Of a stretch of 64,000 bases of DNA, positions 11,601 through 22,256 are shown piece by piece (position 1 is the first letter of the stretch; every line of letters begins with the position of its first letter). A program made the position numbers and the translations under genes. The notes under the pieces were generated by a model that searched no databases, was not told where the DNA came from, and worked only from the letters and a program-made list of their open reading frames with translations. Source of the DNA: Turnera subulata (lineage: Eukaryota; Streptophyta; Magnoliopsida; Malpighiales; Passifloraceae); the NCBI GenBank assembly GCA_028386065.3, contig JAKUCV010001564.1, positions 1 to 64,000 on the forward strand, read 5' to 3'.

Positions 11601-12264
11601 GCAAGGCCACATGCGATTATAGGACCTGATATTCATAGATTAGTAGTTTTTTGAAAACTAGTCATTTTTTTTAATTATATTGTCATTCGCTGAAAAGTGT
11701 TATCTTGATAAATTAGTTTATTTGAATAACGATCTTTGTTTGGTTTAGATTCAACGTATCCGTGTTTCCTTTATTCTTTCTTTTACACTTGACTCGTGAG
11801 ATCTAGAATTGAATAAATTAATCACTTCTTCAACGAAATAGATGATATGATATTTGTCATTGAAAAATAACACATCTAAAACACTATAAATAACGATTTG
11901 CTTAAACTTACCTCAAGAATTTTACTAGGGTATGATCCCTCTCGATCCTAATCCATGTTGTGTTGCGTTAATTTATTCAAATATCTAATTATGATAAATA
12001 GTTGTGATTACGTGTTAATCCAAGTAGAAGACAATTAATTTATTATGTGAAATTTGCCTCGTATATTTTTTTTCCTCGTAGGTAACAGCTTCTCAATTAA
12101 TTCCATATTTATTTGTGGTATCTAATTATTTCCATTATTTATAATCAATTAATTATCTTTGTAGTTGAAAAAATCACATTGTCCGAGTTACACAAAAAAA
12201 TGGTACCGTACTCGATTATATGTCTCTTTTTCCCAACAAAATTCATTCTCAAAAAAATACTTTC
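11601..12264. other. AT-rich 3' flank up to gypsy-2
   Basis: It holds a possible poly(A) signal AATAAA (11812-11817) and ends with CTTTC (12260-12264), the left target duplication of gypsy-2. Nothing else is recognised. Confidence 0.6.
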
Positions 12265-12386
12265 TGTAACAACCATTTTTACCTGGGACTGTTTACGTTA
12301 TTCTACAGTAATTTACCATTAAAATTAATCTTGGGTAATTGATTTATGGTAACTCGAGCATTGGATTCCGAAACCGAGCCTTGTCC

Positions 12387-12550
12387 TGAACAGAATGTAT
12401 TCCAGGATACCGAATGATGGTCATCCTGAGTGGTATTTGTATTGCATCAGATGACAAGAGTTACATAGGTACAAGAGTTCTAACTAGGTTAGAGATTAGG
12501 ATGCTAACTACTAATGTTATCTACTGGTAGAGAAACCTTATCGTCTATTA
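12387..12550 (-). repeat. copia 3' LTR (164 bp)
   Basis: On the plus strand it runs from TGAACAGAATG to CGTCTATTA and is identical by eye to the other LTR. The stop codon of the pol reading frame (12538-12540) lies inside it. Confidence 0.95.
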
Positions 12551-13545
12551 CTCCCCCTCAATTGGAGGGTGGTAGAACAGACCAGACTCAAATTGCTACG
12601 TAATAATAGAAAACTAGCTGTACTCAGTGACTTGGTGAAGATGTCTGCTAACTGGTTGGCAGAATCAACATGAACAACTTGTATGTGACCCTGTTGTATC
12701 CGTTCACGAATAAAGTGAAGGTCTATTTCCAAGTGCTTTGTCCGCTGGTGCTGAACCGGGTTGTTTGCTAAGAAGGTGGCAGAGAGGTTGTCGCAATGAA
12801 CAACAATTGGTTGAGCCGGTGGTATACGAAGCTCATGAAGGAGATTACGCTGCCACGAAACATCAGCAACAGCACTGGCCAACGCACGATACTCTGATTC
12901 TGCGCTGCTGCGAGACACGGTGGGCTGTTTCTTCGCGGACCAAGAAACAAGATTGCCACCCAGAAAAACACAGTACCCCGTGGTTGATCGTCTAGTATCC
13001 AGGCATCCTGCCCAGTCGGCATCACTGTATGCCACTAAAGTGTGAATGGATGTTGGGCGAAGAAGGAAACCATAGGTTTTGGTTCCAACCAAATAACGAA
13101 GAATCCTTTTTACTGCTTGCCAATGTTCCGTGGTGGGAGCATGCATAAACTGACAAACTGAGTTGACAGCATATGAGATGTCCGGTCGTGTGAAGGTTAA
13201 ATATTGAAGTGCACCCACAATGGTTCTGTATAGCCGTTGGTCATCCGGAGGAAGCAAGACGCCATGATGAAGAGACAAAGTCAGTTTCGGCTGCATTGGA
13301 GTTGAAGCTGGTTTGAGGACATCGAAATTTGCCCGCGTCAAAATGCTCTCAATGTATTTCTGTTGATGTAGTAGTAGGCCATCACGCACATGCGCCACCT
13401 GGATGCCCAAAAAGTAATGCAAATCTCCAAGATCCGACATAGAAAACTCCTTTTTAAGAAGAGATAGAAGAGAACTCAGCAGTGCCGGAGAGGAAGCTGT
13501 GACAATGATGTCATCAACATACAAGAGTAAGAAGGCAGTGCCCTA
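12538..13545 (-). pseudogene. copia pol, C-terminal part after an in-frame stop
   Basis: This continues the polyprotein frame after a single TAG (13545-13543). It contains the reverse transcriptase catalytic motif YVDDIIVTAS, the thumb region SMSDLGDLHYFLGIQV, and an RNase H domain (YSDADWAGCLDTRRSTTGYC, SRSSAESEYRALA, VHCDNLSATFLANN, HLEIDLHFIRERI). The stop falls nine codons before YVDD, so a terminated product lacks the catalytic site and RNase H. There is no frameshift across the break. The likely cause is one nonsense mutation in an otherwise intact copy; programmed readthrough would be unusual at this place. Confidence 0.9.
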
Positions 13546-16500
13546 AGAAGAGTGAAGAATAAATAGAGAAGCGTCTGCATGGCTAACTGCAAAGCCATTA
13601 GCCATAAAAAAAGATGCAAATCTCTGGTACCAGGCCCGTGGCGCCTGTTTCAAACCATACAGGGCTCGTTGCAATTTGCAAACATGATGAGGAAGAGAAG
13701 GATCCTCAAAACCAGGTGGTTGTCGCATAAAAACATCCTCTTTCAAGAAACCATTCAAGAAGGCATTCTTGACATCAAGCTGCCTTATGCCCCATTGACG
13801 AGATATGGCCAGAGTAAGAACTGTTCGGATTGTCGCCGGCTTGACCACCGGACTGTAAGTCTCATCATAGTCCTCCCCTGCACGTTGAGTATAACCTTGA
13901 GCAACGAGGCGTGCCTTGTATCTTGCTAGACTGCCATTTGAATTGTATTTCCTGCGAAATACCCAACGTGAGCCAACAATATTAACGTTAGAAGAAGGAG
14001 GAGGGACCAATACCCATGCCTTATTTGTTTGAAGGGCCTGGAACTCATCTGCCATAGCTCGGCACCAGTTAACATCCCTTGACGCCTGAAGGTAAGTTTT
14101 AGGTTCGGGTGGTTCTGCAGTTGTAACTAAAGCATATTTGGGGTTAGGTTTGGTAATCCCATCGTGAAGACGTGTAGTCATCCTATGCGATGGTGGAGGT
14201 GGAGGGAGAGAAGATGGTGGTGATGGTTCGGGAGAGATGGACGAAGATGAGGAAGAATCCGGGGTGGGTGGTGAAGAGCTGTGAGAAGAAGAATGACTCA
14301 ATTGTAACCGAGAAGTTGAGGAGGACGTAGAAGAAGAAGGTAAAGAAGTAGTGGTGGAAGAGGACACAACCGAAGGAGTCAAAACTGATGACGGAACCAG
14401 TGTGCCTTGCAGCTGAAAAACAGCCGTGGGATCAAAGGATAAAGAAGAAAGAGATTGGGTTGAATTGGTAGTAGAAACATAGGGAAATACGGTTTCATTG
14501 AACACCACATTCCTGGAGATAACCACTTTGCGAGAGGATGGGTGATAGCAGCGATAACCTTTATGATATGAGGATAAGCCCAGAAATATATGGAGATCAG
14601 TACGTGGAGATAGCTTATGTGCACCGGGAATCATATGGAGAGGATAACAGGCACAACCAAAAACCCTAACTTGAGTGAATGACGGGAACCGACCATGCAA
14701 AACCTGATAGGGACTCTTCCATGCAATAGAAACATGAGGTAGTCGATTTTGAATATAATTGACATAGTGTAATGCCTCTACCCAAAAGAAGGAAGGAAGA
14801 TTGGCTTGAAACAGAATGGACCGAACTGAGTTAAGAGGAGTCCTATGTTTTCGCTCAGCCATTCCATTTTGAGGGTGACTATATGGGCATGAAACACGTC
14901 TAAGGATTCCATGTTGGCGTAGGTAGGCATCAAAAGTGGCATTACAAAATTCACCACCACCATCACTTTGAAGAAAGCGTATAGTGGTATTAAACTGTGT
15001 TTTAATCTCAGCATGAAGTTGTTTAAACGTGTTAAAAACCTCATGTTTAAAACGCAAAGGAAAAACCCAACAGAATTTGGAGAATTCATCAAGAAACAGC
15101 ACATAATATTTGTAACCACTAACAGATTTTATTGGAGAAGTCCATACATCACAATGGAGTACATGGAATAAACCTAAACATGGTTCTAAAGACTTGGGAT
15201 AAGGCAATTGAGTTTGCTTTCCCAACTGACAAGCGTGACAAAACTCTATTTTATTTGAAACCGAACACAAAAGAGGGTATTGAGAAGCAAAAAGATGCAT
15301 GACAGGAGACCCTGGGTGACATAAACGCCTATGCCACAAAGAACTAGACTGAGCAGAAGCAACAAGCGCCATGGAAGAAGTTGAAGAAGTCGGGGAAACA
15401 CACACAGAGTACAGAGTGCCTGGATCATCGCACCGTATCTGCTGATGACGAAAGTGCTGACCCTTCACAGAGAAACCCGAAGCGTCAAAAAGCACAGAGC
15501 ATGAATTGTCAAAAGCAAAACGCTTAACTGAAATCAGATTTTTTAATAAACCGGGAACAACTAAAACATTAAGCAAACGAAAAGAAAAAGGGCCAATAAG
15601 AAAAACTTTTGTACCAACATGTGTGATGGCTAAACACTTACCATCACCCACTTGAACGGAATCCGTGCCTGTGTATTCCTGAAAGGAATCCAAAGTTGCA
15701 GTGGTGTTAGTCATATGACTAGTGGTACCGGTATCAGCAAACCAAAGAGGTGCCGATTGATGCTCATGGAGGCCAGCATACGAGCGTTGTGAACATTGCT
15801 TCGCAGTGTGATTAAACTCATCACAAAGCTGACACTGCAAAGGTGGAGGACCCAAAAGAGAGGCAGAAGATGGGCGCGGTGAGCGAGAAGCAGTAGGAGA
15901 GGAGCGAGGAGAAAAATTATTGGTAGGGTTGGAGTAGGAAGGATGCGGTGGGGCAGAAGCATGCTGATGCCACGAAGAGGAGGGAGGACGAGGAGAGTAG
16001 TAACCACGACCCCCATTTCCGCGGCCACCACGGCCCCCCCTGCCGCCACCACGGCCTCCCCGAGACTGAACAAAGAAGGCCTGAGAAGGCTCAGAGGACA
16101 CAACAGAAGAAGAAGAGGAAGTGTGTTTATTTTTGCGCGTTTCCTGTGCCAACAAAATAGAACGTAAATCAATGAAACTAGGAAGAGGAGACCTGGAAGT
16201 AAGCAACGTAACGATGTCACTATACTCTTCAAGAAGACCATCAAGGATTTGCATGACGATATCGTCATCACTCAAGGCACGGCCAATGGATTCCAGGTTA
16301 TCGGCAATACTACGGATAGAGTGAAGATAATCACTCATAGACTGAGACCCTTTTTTGGAGTTGACAAAAGCTGATCGATACTCCATATAACGGGCTTGCA
16401 CATGATCATGAAAGAGATGCTCAACAGTCAACCAAACCTCTCGCGCGGTGGGTGAAGAACCAGGGCGCACAATATGTTTGAGAATTTCGGGACTAATGGT

Positions 16501-16845
16501 GGCGTAAATCCAGGTAACAAGAGTGCTATCCACCTGGTGCCAAAGGGTGAAAAGCGGGTTGGGTGTAGGAGGCGCTATGGGCTGGGCTGCAGCAAGAAAG
16601 GGAGCAGGAGGCACACCAGTTCCATCAACGTGGTCTGTAACCAAATGAGACTGGAAAACAGCATGAAGAAGGCTCTGCCACACAAGGAAATTACTAAAAT
16701 CCAACCTGGCAGGAACATAGTTACGAATGTTACTAACACTAAGAACAGAGTGTGTGGAAGGAGTGGATGAAGAAACAACATGAGGAACAGATGAGGAGGA
16801 CGAAGCTGGAGTTGAACCAGAGGTAAGAGAAGGAGAAGAAGACAT
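13543..16845 (-). pseudogene. copia gag-protease-integrase-RT (1,100 aa, stops in RT)
   Basis: Domains in order: gag (LDFSNFLVWQSLLHAVF near residue 50; QARYMEYRSAF; LPSFIDLRSILLAQETR), a Gly/Arg-rich stretch, a zinc knuckle CQLCDEFNHTAKQC near residue 340, and protease WFADTGTTSHM (DTG active site). Then come the integrase zinc region (HRRLCHPGS, CHACQLGK) and the integrase core (HCDVWTSPI, QSDGGGEFCN, HPQNGMAERKH), a Ser/Pro-rich linker, and the reverse transcriptase N half (VGSRWVFRRKYN, YKARLVAQGYTQ, QLDVKNAFLNGFL, LYGLKQAPRAWYQRF). Gag makes the particle and integrase inserts the DNA copy. The frame is open for 1,100 codons and ends at TAG (13543-13545), before the catalytic YVDD. The start ATG follows the primer-binding site by about 50 bases. 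Confidence 0.93.
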
Positions 16846-16913
16846 GTTGAAAAGAAGAAGAGAACTAGAATAGAGATTTCAGACGTAAAGAAAGTAAACC
16901 TGCTCCGCTACCA

Positions 16914-17077
16914 TGAACAGAATGTATTCCAGGATACCGAATGATGGTCATCCTGAGTGGTATTTGTATTGCATCAGATGACAAGAGTTACATAGGTACA
17001 AGAGTTCTAACTAGGTTAGAGATTAGGATGCTAACTACTAATGTTATCTACTGGTAGAGAAACCTTATCGTCTATTA
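16914..17077 (-). repeat. copia 5' LTR (164 bp)
   Basis: It is identical by eye to 12387-12550. The element-strand ends are TAATAGACG and CTGTTCA, so the termini are TA...CA and not the usual TG...CA. Confidence 0.95.
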
Positions 17078-18994
17078 TGTCCCACGTTCGGAATTTTTCT
17101 GCGGATTTTACGGACCAAAGTTGGAACTTTTCGGGTCCAGGAATCTTCAGAAAAGCCGGGTTTATCCTCGAGTTAACGGACCAGAAATAAAGGTAAGGGG
17201 GTAAACTGGATATTTTCTGGTCCAGGCGGGTCACACCTCACATGTTGCACAGTACCACATAATTGAGGAGCTCAATTATTCAGCCGTCTTCTCCTGTGAC
17301 ACCTGTGAACTGCTTGTGTAACCCGTGCCTTACCAGTATCCATGCACTGCCAATAAAACTGTGTCTCTTCTACCTCACCATGCACACAGCCTTCATCTTC
17401 ATCCTCTCCTCTGCAAAGCCTCACTTGCAAAACCTCCTACTGCAAAACTCATCTAATAAAACCAAACCTGCAAAAGAAAAGAAAAGAAAAAAAGTAACAA
17501 AACACACACACCCCAACCAAAACTACGTCGTTTTGGACAACCCCAACACCCCTCTTCTTCCTTTCTCCTTCACTGCCGCCACCCGTGACCACCACCTCCA
17601 CCACCTGCAACCACCGCCACCACACTCGCCACCATCTCCTTGCTTACTTCTCTCCTCCCTCGCTCCCCGCCGCTGCCTCTTCCTCTTCGCTTCAGTTACC
17701 AACGACCACAGAACCCGAGCCCCACAACCGTGCCGACGTCGCCTCCGTCCATGCTTCCTTCTCCCGACGTGTGCCGCCTCGCATCGCCTCTCCTGTCGCG
17801 TCGCGCCGGTCGTCCTCGCCCCGTTCACGCTGCCGCCGAGCTCACCAAGGTGAGGAGATCCTTGGGTTGAAGACGACCCGACAACCCGAGTCCTTCACAC
17901 CGCCAGGTCGAGGCGCTGGGTCGGGTTGACCCGGATGCCACCTAGGCTGAATGTGATGGTGGGCTTGGGTGTGGGCTTGGGTGTATGGGCTAATTAGTTG
18001 GGCTGGAATAGTACTTTTTCGGGCTGATCCAGAATTAAAAAGAAATAATTATAATTATGTTACTTTCTGAAAAAAAAAAACTATAATTCTGGAAAATAAT
18101 TTTGGAAAAATATATATACTTATTGCAAGATAGTTATAGCGTGGTAATTAATTTGGAAAAAATATATAATGAAAGTATTTTGGAAAATATAAGTAATGGA
18201 AATATTTTGGAAAGTACATACTTATGGAAAATAAATATGGAAAGGGTATTATCAAAGTAAGTATTATACCGGAATAATAACCAGGTATAAGTATGGTACT
18301 ATTTTGACACTTGAAAATAAATGGTGAATTATGATGATAATGGGAATAACCCGGGGCAGTACCGAGACGAGTTTGTATTTATTTTTACGGCTTACAGTAT
18401 TAGTCTAGCATCTGCATATCATCTTATGTGTGCATATATTATTGTTTGATATAGGAATTGATAACGAGCAGTTTCTTGAGGAACCGGACTTGGAACCTGC
18501 CGACAAGTCCTATAACTGATAATCGGCTAAGGTGAGGATGGATAACCCTTGATATGTGCCTGTAATACTTTGTGCGCTTTGTTGTTTGATTGAACTGCTG
18601 AGATGTTCATTGTCGGTTATTTGACCGTTGTGGTTGTTGTTTCATCCTGTAGGTTAAGTTGTTTTGTAGTTCAGGTACGATGTTTGACGGCTGCTGCTTT
18701 CTCCTCCACCTGACTCCGGATCCATACCTCCGCTGCATGTGCATATAAGTCTTCTACTGTTGTGCTATATATGTTGCTGTGTTGCTGTTTTTTATGATGC
18801 TGTTTATACTGGATTATGCTGCTGCTTTTGAGCTAGCGTGTGTGGTTTGAATAATGGTCCCCGAGTGTGGGTGACGATTGTATTATATGGATTGCTGATG
18901 TAAAATACTTGTGAGTTGTACTGTCTGTTCTATCAATAAGAATAGTTTCGGCACGTGTTTACTATGTCTAGTAAGTACGGGTCGGGGTGCTTCA

Positions 18995-19012
18995 TTTTGG
19001 TAGCGGAGCAGG
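18995..19012 (+). other. gypsy-2 primer-binding site
   Basis: TTTTGGTAGCGGAGCAGG directly follows the 5' LTR. The last 15 bases are identical to the copia primer-binding site, and the sequence resembles the complement of an initiator Met tRNA 3' end. The assignment to a specific tRNA is inferred. Confidence 0.75.
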
Positions 19013-19120
19013 CTGTAGGTCATTAGGGACGTAACTGTGATTATATGACTGCCTATCTGTGCATAGTCTGGTCATAATCTTGGTATAACATGCATGCATA
19101 ACATTCTCATATAGGTACGA

Positions 19121-20256
19121 ATGGATCCGGTGGGAGGAAATCAGCATGCTGAGCAGCATTTGGACGACGACCAAGTATCGGTCGATCAGCCGCAACCGGT
19201 CGTGGGTGGACAAGTACCCATGGGAGCACCGGGGGACACAACACAGATTATGCATACCATGGCACAGATTTTGCAGCGTCAAGACGCAAGGGATGCCCGT
19301 TTAGATGCTAGGGAAGCTCGTGAACAGGAGAATCAAGGACCTGTTGAGGACCCTATTTACACTAAGTTGTCCAAGCTAGGTCTTGATGACTTTATAGGGG
19401 TCACTAACCCACAGGCAGCTGACGAATGGCTTCGTCAAGCTCACCGAGTGATGTTGAAGCTCAGATGCACAGATGACAGGTAGGCTAGGTATGCCGCATC
19501 CATGTTTCGCAATGTTGTTGTGGACTGGTGGGAATCGACAACACGTGACATGGCAAAACCAATCACCATGCCTTGGACATAGTTTACTGAGATGTTCCGA
19601 AGGAAATTTGTCACAGATGTTTACCAGGACCAGCTTAAGCGAGAATTTCTGAGTCTGCGACAGCAAATCAGACAGTCGATGAATGACTACGAGATCCAGT
19701 TTGATCGTTTATCCTTCTACGTGACAGAGTATGTGTCCACACCAGATGCTAGATACAAGCATTTCTGGGATGGTTTACGATCCTGCATCCAAACAGTTAT
19801 GGGATGCAAAGTTTATAAGACTTACCAGGATATGCTTGCAGATGCTCTTCGAGCAGAAGTCATCTGGATGGGGAACGAGAGAGAGATGGAAGAGGTTCGA
19901 AAGAGGAAATTTGCACAGAATAGTGGGAATCAGAACAAGAGGTCCAGAGTGCCGGTAACAGGCCAGGGTATGGACAGACCCAATCTATGCCAGTATCAGG
20001 GGGTCGAGGATGGAGTAACAGCTACAACAACAATCGTGGGAGTTCATGGATCCAGTCTGGAGGGACCTCGTCTGGGAATACTTGCCCAAGACTTCCTATG
20101 TCTCAGGTGAGATGTTTTGAGTGCAACAAAGTTGGGCACTACTGGAGCTCGTGTCCTAGGCTGGGGAGATCCAGAGTTACTTTTCCTGCTCAAACTGTAC
20201 AAGCATCAGTGGCCAGTGTACCCAGTGGTTCTGGAGTCGGCCGAGGCCGTGGATGA
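19121..20256 (+). pseudogene. gypsy-2 gag with zinc knuckle, disrupted
   Basis: The ATG at 19121 begins MDPVGGNQHAEQHLDDDQV, collinear with gypsy-1 gag. The gag core (DPIYTKLSKLGLDDF, AADEWLRQAHRVMLKLRC, EMFRRKFVTDVYQDQLKREF) is followed by a CX2CX4HX4C knuckle (RCFECNKVGHYWSSCPRLG). Two TAG stops interrupt it: 19481-19483, where gypsy-1 has Trp in DDRWA, and 19580-19582 in the PWT-FTEMF segment. A frame change lies between the gag core and the knuckle. It would have formed the retroelement particle but is no longer translatable in full. Confidence 0.85.
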
Positions 20257-20940
20257 GGAGTTGCTCCTACTCGGACGCAGTCAGCTATGAACCAGAGTGC
20301 AGCCGCTCCGAGGGCATTTGTGATCACGGCTGAGGGGGAACCCAAAAACGCTAATGTTATCGCAGGTACCTTTATAGTTTTTGGTTGTACTGCATACACT
20401 TTGATTGATCCTGGTGCTATACATTCTTTTATCGCTCAAGGTTTTGCTATACAACATAGTGGTAAGAAAGAGAGTTTAATATGTCCGATGAGGGTTAGGT
20501 TACCTGCGAGCCTAGTGGTCAGGTTAACCCATATGTGTAGAGACATTTCACTTTTGTACGATAACGAGGTTTTTCTTGCACAGTTGGTTGTGATGAACAT
20601 GGGAGGTTTCGATATAATCCTAGGGATGGAATGGTTATCAAGGTACAGTGCTATGGTAAACTGCCGAACCAAGGAAGTACTGTTGATTTCTGATGGTGGG
20701 CAGCAGGTTTTATTGACAGGTATTAGGAGAGCTGCTACTACATGTAGTATCTCTGCTAATCAGGATTACAGAATGAAGCTGCATGGTCCAGATGCCTTGT
20801 TGACTCATGTCAAGGGCGAAGAAGCTCAGACTCTGGTTTTGGGGGACATCATAGTTGTTAGAGAGTTTCCAGATGTGTCTAGAGGATCTACCAGGATTGC
20901 CACCTCACAGAGAAGTTGAGTACACCATCGACTTGATGCT
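20257..20940 (+). pseudogene. gypsy-2 aspartic protease region
   Basis: After a TGA (GRGRG then stop, near 20254) the frame continues through AFVITAEGEPKNANVIAGTF to the protease motif TLIDPGAIHSFIA. It then runs to MNMGGFDIILGMEWLSRY, the usual segment linking protease to reverse transcriptase. The frame is lost before the EVEYTI segment near 20920. The DPGA form of the active site is shared with gypsy-1. Confidence 0.85.
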
Positions 20941-21816
20941 GGGAGTGACACCTATCTCCATGGCACCGTATCGGATGGCACTGACAGAACTCTAGGAATT
21001 GAAGAAACAGTTAGATGAGATGTTTGAGAAGGGATTCATCAGAGCCAGTACATCACCTTGGGGATCACCAGTTCTATTTGTAAAGAAGAAAGATGGCAGT
21101 TTGCGTATGTGTGTGGACTACCGACAGTTGAACAAAGTGACAGTGAAGAACAAGTACCCGCTTCCCAGGATTGATGACCTTTTTGATTAGTTATAGGGGG
21201 CTACTATGTTTTCCAAGATCGATCTTCAGTCTGGATACCATCAGGTCAAGATTGCAGAGAAGGACATACCGAAGACAACCTTCCGCACTCGATATGGTCA
21301 CTTTGAGTTCACAGTGGTTCCTTTTGGTTTGACCAATGCACCTGCAGTTTTCATGTGCTTGATGCACTTGGTCCTGAACGAGTTCTTGGACAAGTTCGTG
21401 GTAGTCTTCACCGACGACATCCTGATATATTCAAAGAACAGGGACGAATATGAAGAGCACTTGAGGGTAATACTATAGAGGTTACGAGAGAAACAGTTAT
21501 ATGCCAAATTCAGCAAGTGCGAGTTCTGGCTTAAAGAAGTAGCATTCCTTGGACATGTTGTATCCGCGGATGGGATTAAGGTTGACCCTGCCAAAGTGAA
21601 AGCTGTTCTAGAATGGGAGTCACCCAAGACGGTACCCGAAGTCAGAAGTTTTCTTGGCCTTGCAGGATATTACCGGAGATTCATCGAGGATTTTTCTTTG
21701 ATAGCCAGTCCTATGACCAAGCTGTTGAAGAAAGATCAAGCCTTTGTTTGGAGTGAAGCCTGCCAGAAGAGTTTTGATGAACTGAAGAAGAAGTTGACAT
21801 CAGTGCCAGTTTTGAC
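20941..21816 (+). pseudogene. gypsy-2 reverse transcriptase, disrupted
   Basis: Collinear with gypsy-1 [64 protein letters not shown] (gypsy-1 has FIDD), [19 protein letters not shown] and [16 protein letters not shown]. Four TAG stops (20993-20995, 21188-21190, 21194-21196, 21476-21478) each stand where gypsy-1 has Gln. The domain ends at the MITE insertion. It is non-functional. Confidence 0.9.
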
Positions 21817-22248
21817 CAAGGTTATCAAAACCGGACCGGTTTGTCCGGTTAACCCGGTTCAACCGCCTTTTCAGCAAAGCCCCGGTCCGGTTCACTAGAA
21901 AAAAACCTCCTGTTACACAACCGTTTTGAACCGGCCAGTTTTTACCGGTTGAACCTCTTTTTTTCATTTAAAAGTTTTAAAAATAGTGAGAGTAAGACTT
22001 GAACCCTTGACCTCCTAATAATATTTAAAGTCATTAACCAACTAAACTATTACAAATTAGTGTTATCTTTATATAAGTTTTAGTATATATTGAGAATGAC
22101 TTCAATTTTGACCATAAAATTATCATAATGAATATATTTTGACTGTTTTCTTAAAAAAATAATATATTTTAATAAAACGGTTGAACCCCGGTTTTCCTTG
22201 AACATCCCCTTCGCTGGTTCAATGGCCGGTCCGGTTTTCAAAACCTTG
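21817..22248. mobile_element. hAT-like MITE, 432 bp
   Basis: Near-perfect 23-bp terminal inverted repeats start CAAGGTT and contain AAAACCGGACCGG, with two mismatches between ends. The element is flanked by the 8-bp target duplication GTTTTGAC (21809-21816 and 22249-22256). Removing the insert and one duplication restores the continuity of gypsy-2 pol with the homologous stretch of gypsy-1. An 8-bp duplication is the hallmark of hAT elements. It has no coding capacity, so it is non-autonomous. Several further CCGGTT blocks lie near both ends. Confidence 0.93.
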
Positions 22249-22256
22249 GTTTTGAC

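Larger units (their letters stand above)
12387..17077 (-). mobile_element. Ty1/copia element (Ale/Retrofit-like), 4,691 bp, nearly intact
   Basis: Two 164-bp LTRs (12387-12550 and 16914-17077) appear identical, and TGTCC target duplications flank them (12382-12386 and 17078-17082). The interrupted gypsy-2 LTR resumes exactly as in the intact 3' copy. On the element strand a primer-binding site TGGTAGCGGAGCAGG directly follows the 5' LTR (16913 to 16899), and a polypurine tract ending GAGGGGGAG directly precedes the 3' LTR (about 12551-12566). Short LTRs, small size and Gag-Pol order protease-integrase-RT-RNase H fit the Ale/Retrofit lineage. Identical LTRs mean recent insertion. Confidence 0.97.
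12265..18994 (+). repeat. gypsy-2 5' LTR, interrupted by copia and shortened
   Basis: Two pieces, 12265-12386 and 17083-18994, join to match the start and end of the 3' LTR. Relative to the 3' LTR, roughly 560 bp are missing near 18630-18645, corresponding to about 25890-26452. A GC-rich Pro/His/Arg-coding segment (17550-17850) ends in a good splice-donor-like CACCAAG/GTGAGG. Confidence 0.9.

Noticed and set aside
13579..16770. Several plus-strand ORFs opposite the copia polyprotein
   Set aside because: They are shadows of the long open minus-strand frame.
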